A DNA stretch of 10,221 nt, taken from the NCBI GenBank assembly GCA_003487665.1, contig DNFA01000063.1, positions 893-11,113 of the forward strand. Direction: 5' to 3'. The notes under the pieces are model-generated. The model saw only the letters and a list, made by a program, of their open reading frames with translations, did no database searches and was not told the origin of the DNA. A program made the translations under genes and the position numbers. The DNA is from Oscillibacter sp. Lineage in GTDB: Bacteria > Bacillota > Clostridia > Oscillospirales > Oscillospiraceae. Positions 6,785-10,221 of the stretch are shown in pieces (position 1 is the first letter of the stretch; every line of letters begins with the position of its first letter).

Positions 6785-7460
6785 GAAGCATTACGCCGTG
6801 GCCATCGACGGGCCCTCCGGCGCGGGCAAGAGCACGCTGGCACGGGCGGCGGCGGAGACGCTGCACATCCTGTATGTGGACACGGGCGCCATCTACCGCA
6901 CCATCGGCGTGTACATGTACCGGCACGACATCCAGCCCACGGACGCGGCGGCGGTAACGGCGGCGCTGCCGGAGATCACCGTGTCTCTGCGGTACGATGA
7001 GGACGGCCTGCAGCGGATGTACCTTAACGGCGAGGACGTGACGAAGGAGATACGGCTGCCCGCCATCTCCCGGTACGCCTCCGACGTGTCGGCCATCCCG
7101 CAGGTGCGGGACTATCTCATGGAGCTGCAGCGCTCGCTGGCGCGGGAGCACAGCGTCATCATGGACGGCCGGGACATCGGCACGGTGGTGCTGCCTGACG
7201 CGGACGTGAAGATCTTCCTGTGCGCCGACGTGGAGACACGGGCGCGGCGGCGCTGTCTGGAGCTGGAGCAGCGGGGCACGCCCAAGCCCTTTGACGAGGT
7301 GCTGCGGGAGATGGAGCAGCGGGACTACAACGATACCCACCGGGCGGCGGCGCCGCTGCGCCCGGCGGACGACGCCATCATGATCGACAACACGGACATG
7401 GACTTCGCGGCCAGTCTGGAGCTGCTGCTGGATGTGATCCGGGGGAGCGTGGAGCGGTGA
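6777..7460 (+). CDS. cmk: Cytidylate kinase (CMP/dCMP kinase)
   Basis: Cmk phosphorylates CMP and dCMP with ATP to give the diphosphates, a step in pyrimidine nucleotide salvage and supply in the cytosol. The product has 227 residues, normal for the bacterial enzyme. It shows the P-loop GPSGAGKST (12-20), VDTGAIYRTIG (34-44), the LNGEDVTKEIR motif and VSAIPQVRDYLMELQRSLA in the CMP-binding region, and MDGRDIGTVVLPDADVKIFL (129-148), where Arg132 and Asp133 belong to the conserved GRDIGT motif. RDYNDTHRAAAPLRPADDAIMIDNT near the end is also typical. The ATG at 6777 has AGGAA a few bases upstream. It overlaps the flavoprotein gene by 8 nt, and its stop overlaps the next start (GTGA). Confidence 0.97.
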   Translation: MTEKHYAVAIDGPSGAGKSTLARAAAETLHILYVDTGAIYRTIGVYMYRHDIQPTDAAAVTAALPEITVSLRYDEDGLQRMYLNGEDVTKEIRLPAISRYASDVSAIPQVRDYLMELQRSLAREHSVIMDGRDIGTVVLPDADVKIFLCADVETRARRRCLELEQRGTPKPFDEVLREMEQRDYNDTHRAAAPLRPADDAIMIDNTDMDFAASLELLLDVIRGSVER

Positions 7461-8062
7461 GAAACAAGTTTTACGCGGCGGTGTGGCGGGTGCTGCGGCC
7501 GCTGGTGCTGTTTTTTCTGCCGGTGGAGCTGCGGGGCACGGAGAACCTGAAGGAGGGGGAGGGGCCGTACCTGCTGTGTGCCAACCACTCCAACCTGTGG
7601 GATCCGGTGCTGTTCGTGCTGTCCATGCCCCAGGCGTTCAACGTGCGGATCATGGCCAAGAAGCAGCTGTTCTCCATACCGGTGCTGGGCGGGTTCCTGC
7701 GCGCCATCGGCGTGTTTCCGGTGGATCGGGGACACAGCGACATCGGCGCGGTCAAGACCGCCATACAGAGCCTGCGGGACGGCTGGAACCTGTTCCTGTT
7801 CCCGGAGGGCACGCGGGTAAAAAACCCCGGCCACGCGGAGGTCAAGTCCGGCGCGGGCATGATGGCCATCCGCGCGGGGGTGAAGCTGGTGCCGGTGTTC
7901 ATCGGCACAAAGAAGCGGCTGTTCCGCCGGACACCCATCATCATCGGCGCGCCGTTTGCCCCGGAGTACACCGGGCGGAAGGGCACGGCGGAGGAATACA
8001 CCGCCAACGCCCGTGAGGTCATGCGCCGCGCCTACGCGCTGGGAGGCATCGAATGCGAGTGA
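7457..8062 (+). CDS. plsC: 1-acyl-sn-glycerol-3-phosphate acyltransferase (PlsC family)
   Basis: PlsC adds the second acyl chain to lysophosphatidic acid, giving phosphatidic acid for membrane phospholipid synthesis at the inner face of the membrane. The 201-residue product has the catalytic HX4D motif in CANHSNLWDPVLF (His44, Asp49), the substrate-binding FPEGTR (115-120) and conserved flanks MAKKQLFSIPVLGGFLRAIGVFPVDRG and SGAGMMAIRAGVKLVPVFIG. An N-terminal hydrophobic patch (VLRPLVLFFLPVEL) may act as a membrane contact. The GTG start at 7457 overlaps the cmk stop by 4 nt, so translation is probably coupled. Its own end overlaps ispH by 10 nt. The order cmk-plsC-ispH-S1 is conserved in many Clostridia. 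Confidence 0.94.
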   Translation: MRNKFYAAVWRVLRPLVLFFLPVELRGTENLKEGEGPYLLCANHSNLWDPVLFVLSMPQAFNVRIMAKKQLFSIPVLGGFLRAIGVFPVDRGHSDIGAVKTAIQSLRDGWNLFLFPEGTRVKNPGHAEVKSGAGMMAIRAGVKLVPVFIGTKKRLFRRTPIIIGAPFAPEYTGRKGTAEEYTANAREVMRRAYALGGIECE

Positions 8063-9999
8063 TACAGGCGCAGAGCGCCGGGTTCTGCTACGGCGTGGAG
8101 CGGGCGGTGCGCATGGCGGAGGAGGCCGCAGCCGCCGGCGGCTGCGTTATGCTGGGCAGCATCATCCACAACGACAGCGTGGTGCGGCGGCTGGAGGCGC
8201 TGGGCGCCCGGCAGGTGCAGTCCGCAGAGGAGGTGCAGCCGGGGGAGACGGTGCTCATCCGCGCCCACGGTGAGCCGGTGGAGACGTACCGGACGCTGGA
8301 AGCGCGGGGCGCGCGGGTGCTGGACGCCACCTGTCCCCATGTGCTGCGCATCCACCGGCTGGTGGAGCGGGCGGAGCAGGAGGGGCGGACGCCCCTCATC
8401 ATCGGGGAGGATCACCACCCGGAGGTCATCGCCGCCGCCAGCCGCAGCAGCTGCAGCGTGGTGCTGGGCAATGCGGAGGAGCTGGCGGAATGGCTGGCGG
8501 CTGTCCCCGCGCGGCGGGCAGAGCGTTTGCTGGCTGTCGCGCAGACCACCTGCATCCGCTCGATATGGGAAAAGTGCGTAAATTTTTTAAAAAAAGAGTG
8601 TACAAACGCCGAAATATTTGATACAATATGTGATGCTACGCAAAAACGTCAATCCGAGGCGGCGGATATCGCCGGGCGGGTGGACGTTATGGTCGTGGTC
8701 GGAGATCGTAAGAGTGCCAACACCAAACATTTATCGGAGATCTGCAGTACCCGCTGCGCCCGCGTCTATCAGATCGAGGGCGCGGAGGAACTACGGGCTG
8801 ACTTTCTTAACGGATGTTCTGTGGCGGGGCTTACAGCCGGCGCGTCCACGCCAGCGGGCATCATTAAGGAGGTATATGCAACAATGAGCGACGAGATCAA
8901 GAACGTGGAAGCTACCGAAGAGAGCTTCGAGGAAATGCTGGAAAAATCTTTTAAGACTTTGAATACAGGAGAGAAGGTAACCGGTATCGTAACGGCGATC
9001 GGCCCCACCGAGGTGCAGGTCGATCTGGGCTGCAAGCAGGCGGGCTATATTTCTGTGGACGAGCTGTCCGCCGATCCCAACGTGAAGCCTGAGGATGTCG
9101 TCAAGGTCGGCGACGAGATCGAGACGTACATCATCCGCGTCAACGACGTGGAGGGCTACGCCATGCTGTCCAAGAAGCGTCTGGACGCTGTGAAGGTCTG
9201 GGAGGACATCGAGAAGGCCCGCGAGGAAAAGACCACGCTGGAAGGCAAGGTCACCGAGGAGAACAAGGGCGGTATCGTGGTCAATGTCAAGGGCGTGCGC
9301 GTGTTCGTGCCCGCTTCCCAGTCCGGCCTGCCCCGCGGCGCTGAGCTGAGCACCATGATCGGCCAGACCGTGTCCCTGCGCATCACCGAGGTCAACCGCG
9401 CCCGCCGCCGTGTGGTGGGTTCCATCAAGGCTGTCACCTACGAGGCTCGTCAGGCGGCGCAGGCCGAGATCTGGAACAACATCGAGGTCGGCAAGCGCTA
9501 CACCGGCACCGTGAAGTCCATGACCAGCTATGGCGTGTTCGTGGACATCGGCGGCGTGGATGGTATGGTACATATCTCCGAGCTGTCTTGGAGCCGTATC
9601 AAGAATCCCGCCGAGGTCGTCTCCGTGGGCGACACGCTGGATGTGTATGTTATCTCCTTCGATCCCGAGAAGCACAAGATCTCTCTGGGCGTGAAGGATC
9701 GCAGCATGAATCCCTGGGATAAGTTCATGGCTACCTACCACGTGGGCGATGTGGCCAACGTGCGCATCGTGAAGCTGATGACCTTCGGCGCGTTCGCCGA
9801 GGTCGTGCCCGGTGTGGATGGCCTGATCCACATCTCCCAGATCGCTGACCGCCGCATCGAGAAGCCCGGTGACGTGCTGACCGAGGGCGAGATGGTGGAC
9901 GCCAAGATCACCGCCATCGACGAGGAGAAGCAGAAGATCTCCCTGTCCATCCGCGCTCTGCTGGCTCCCTCCGCTGACGAGGACGCCGACGAGGAGTAA
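8053..9999 (+). CDS. ispH: Fused IspH (HMBPP reductase) and four-domain ribosomal protein S1
   Basis: The 648-residue product joins two housekeeping proteins. Residues 1-275 are IspH, the [4Fe-4S] enzyme that makes IPP and DMAPP from HMBPP in the MEP isoprenoid pathway. The three cluster cysteines are visible: Cys12 (AGFCYG), Cys94 (DATCPHV) and Cys193 (TICDATQKRQ). So are His39 (IIHN), His72 (RAHGEP), the HPEV motif at 122-125, SANTKHL and TAGASTPAGIIKEV. Residues 278-648 are an S1-type protein with four S1 domains. The fusion is known in Clostridia and is usually annotated as bifunctional, so it is unlikely to be an assembly error; the frame is open throughout. The ATG at 8053 has GGGAGGC 6 nt upstream and overlaps plsC by 10 nt. 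An internal promoter and ribosome site may also give free S1. The gene ends at a strong terminator. Confidence 0.96.
   Translation: MRVIQAQSAGFCYGVERAVRMAEEAAAAGGCVMLGSIIHNDSVVRRLEALGARQVQSAEEVQPGETVLIRAHGEPVETYRTLEARGARVLDATCPHVLRIHRLVERAEQEGRTPLIIGEDHHPEVIAAASRSSCSVVLGNAEELAEWLAAVPARRAERLLAVAQTTCIRSIWEKCVNFLKKECTNAEIFDTICDATQKRQSEAADIAGRVDVMVVVGDRKSANTKHLSEICSTRCARVYQIEGAEELRADFLNGCSVAGLTAGASTPAGIIKEVYATMSDEIKNVEATEESFEEMLEKSFKTLNTGEKVTGIVTAIGPTEVQVDLGCKQAGYISVDELSADPNVKPEDVVKVGDEIETYIIRVNDVEGYAMLSKKRLDAVKVWEDIEKAREEKTTLEGKVTEENKGGIVVNVKGVRVFVPASQSGLPRGAELSTMIGQTVSLRITEVNRARRRVVGSIKAVTYEARQAAQAEIWNNIEVGKRYTGTVKSMTSYGVFVDIGGVDGMVHISELSWSRIKNPAEVVSVGDTLDVYVISFDPEKHKISLGVKDRSMNPWDKFMATYHVGDVANVRIVKLMTFGAFAEVVPGVDGLIHISQIADRRIEKPGDVLTEGEMVDAKITAIDEEKQKISLSIRALLAPSADEDADEE
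8599..8627 (+). promoter_or_regulatory. Candidate sigma-A promoter inside ispH, reading toward the S1 part
   Basis: TGTACA at 8599-8604 (4 of 6 matches to TTGACA) and TACAAT at 8622-8627 (5 of 6 matches to TATAAT) are separated by exactly 17 nt. TG at 8619-8620 makes an extended -10. An A/T tract runs from 8579 to about 8595, just upstream of the -35, where an UP element would lie. It sits in an AT-rich island within a GC-rich gene, and the codons there (GTA, TTT, TTA, AAA, ATA) differ from the usual choices around it. Transcription would start near 8634, about 250 nt before the S1 start. This is a sequence prediction only. Confidence 0.6.
8866..8886 (+). promoter_or_regulatory. Internal ribosome binding site and ATG for free S1
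   Basis: AAGGAGG at 8866-8872 is the best Shine-Dalgarno sequence in the window. It lies 11 nt before ATG at 8884, which is in frame with the fusion and corresponds to Met278. The purine run is encoded by the conserved IspH ending IIKEV, so part of the match could be fixed by protein sequence, but the ATG and the A-rich context around it are not. An ATG at 8876 is closer but out of frame. Initiation at 8884 would yield a 371-residue S1 protein, the usual size of Firmicutes S1 homologues. Confidence 0.65.
8884..9999 (+). other. S1 part of the fusion: four S1 RNA-binding domains, possible separate product
   Basis: After an acidic N-terminal stretch (SDEIKNVEATEESFEEMLEKS) there are four S1 domains in fusion numbering: about 305-377 (GEKVTGIVTAIGPTEVQVDLG), 393-461 (LEGKVTEENKGGIVVNVKG), 478-549 (VGKRYTGTVKSMTSYGVFVDIG with VDGMVHISELS) and 562-634 (HVGDVANVRIVKLMTFGAFAEV with VDGLIHISQIA). 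The last two are closest to the canonical GxFV...GLIHIS form. The tail PSADEDADEE is acidic. Four domains match B. subtilis YpfD and other Firmicutes proteins, not the six of E. coli S1. S1 domains bind single-stranded mRNA. All Arg codons I read in this part are CGC or CGT, whereas CGG is common in the IspH part, which is the pattern of a highly expressed gene. Confidence 0.9.
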
Positions 10000-10015
10000 T
10001 TTCCCCTATACGTTC

Positions 10016-10046
10016 AAAGGCGCTGTCCGAAAGGACAGCGCCTTTT
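10016..10046 (+). terminator. Intrinsic terminator after ispH-S1
   Basis: A perfect 13-bp stem, AAAGGCGCTGTCC (10016-10028) paired with GGACAGCGCCTTT (10033-10045), encloses a GAAA tetraloop and ends in TTTT (10043-10046). It starts 16 nt after the stop codon. The A-run on the left arm makes it potentially active on both strands. It is the only convincing terminator in the window and marks the end of the operon. Confidence 0.93.
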
Positions 10047-10094
10047 GCCGCCTGTGCGGACACCCCGCCCGCCCATTGCACACACCCCTTGCCA

Positions 10095-10221
10095 TTTCGT
10101 AGGGGACGGCGCCCACATTGCCCCGACAGCGCGGCACCGCCGCGGCAACCCGCATTTTTCGTAGGGGACGGCGTCCCCGACGTCCCGTTTCGCACGGTGC
10201 TTGTTCTGCTTTGTAGGGGCG
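10095..10221. repeat. Cluster of GTAGGGG-type intergenic repeats, gene-free tail
   Basis: Three related copies occur downstream of the terminator. TTTCGTAGGGGACGGCG begins at 10095 and again at 10157 (17 identical bases), and a shorter TTTGTAGGGGCG begins at about 10210 and runs off the edge. The second copy is palindromic: GGGGAC (10164-10169) and GTCCCC (10173-10178) flank GGC, and GGGACG (10165-10170) can also pair with CGTCCC (10181-10186). CGCGGC/GCCGCG (10130-10135 and 10139-10144) forms another small hairpin between copies. Similar GTAGGGG-type elements are, from memory, frequent between genes in Oscillospiraceae. No gene is visible from 10047 to the end. Confidence 0.75.

Noticed and set aside
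8618..8887. 89-codon plus-strand frame inside ispH, beginning near the internal promoter
   Set aside because: No family resemblance and no ribosome site before its ATG. It overlaps the conserved IspH frame.
8850..8890. IspH-S1 fusion as an assembly or sequencing error
   Set aside because: The frame is open across the junction without a lost stop being evident, and the same fusion is well known in Clostridia.
9908..10195. 95-codon minus-strand frame across the terminator and repeats
   Set aside because: It crosses the terminator hairpin and the repeats and enters the S1 coding end. The composition is Arg/Gly-rich with no domain.
10095..10221. CRISPR array
   Set aside because: Only three imperfect copies, the third short and divergent, with unequal spacing and no cas genes. 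Palindromic intergenic repeats explain it better.

Overview
The window is 10.2 kb of GC-rich DNA, and every gene lies on the + strand. It looks like chromosomal housekeeping DNA from a high-GC, spore-forming member of the Clostridia, probably an Oscillospiraceae/Ruminococcaceae-type gut anaerobe. The reasons are the gene content (scpA-scpB, DUF2953 plus the YtfJ/GerW spore protein, an S11 D,D-carboxypeptidase, an RluB-type pseudouridine synthase, cmk, plsC and an IspH-S1 fusion), the ScpA N-terminus, and GTAGGGG-type intergenic repeats. The taxon is inferred from gene order and protein style, not from a database search.

Layout: (1) 1-506, the 3' end of a membrane site-2 protease. (2) 509-1883, scpA and scpB, the kleisin and winged-helix partners of SMC in chromosome condensation and segregation. 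(3) 1917-3955, a DUF2953 membrane-anchored protein, YtfJ/GerW and a secreted D,D-carboxypeptidase, a spore and envelope block. (4) 3960-4670, a 23S rRNA pseudouridine synthase. (5) 4672-6784, a MurR/RpiR-type SIS regulator and an HI0933/YhiN-type flavoprotein. (6) 6777-9999, cmk, plsC and a fused ispH-S1 gene. (7) A strong intrinsic terminator at 10016-10046. (8) A gene-free tail carrying three copies of a GTAGGGG-type repeat.

The genes are packed like one long operon. Gaps are 1 to 63 nt, the last four genes overlap by 4 to 10 nt, and no terminator is visible before 10016. The block joins gene sets that are separate loci in Bacillus subtilis (scpAB-dacB-rluB, ytfI-ytfJ, cmk-ypfD).

No wholly new system is apparent. 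The most interesting signal lies inside the ispH-S1 gene. An AT-rich island contains a good sigma-A-type promoter with an extended -10, and further downstream a perfect AAGGAGG precedes an in-frame ATG exactly where the S1 part begins. Arg codon choice changes at the same junction. Together these suggest that S1 is made both as a fusion with IspH and as a free 371-residue protein.
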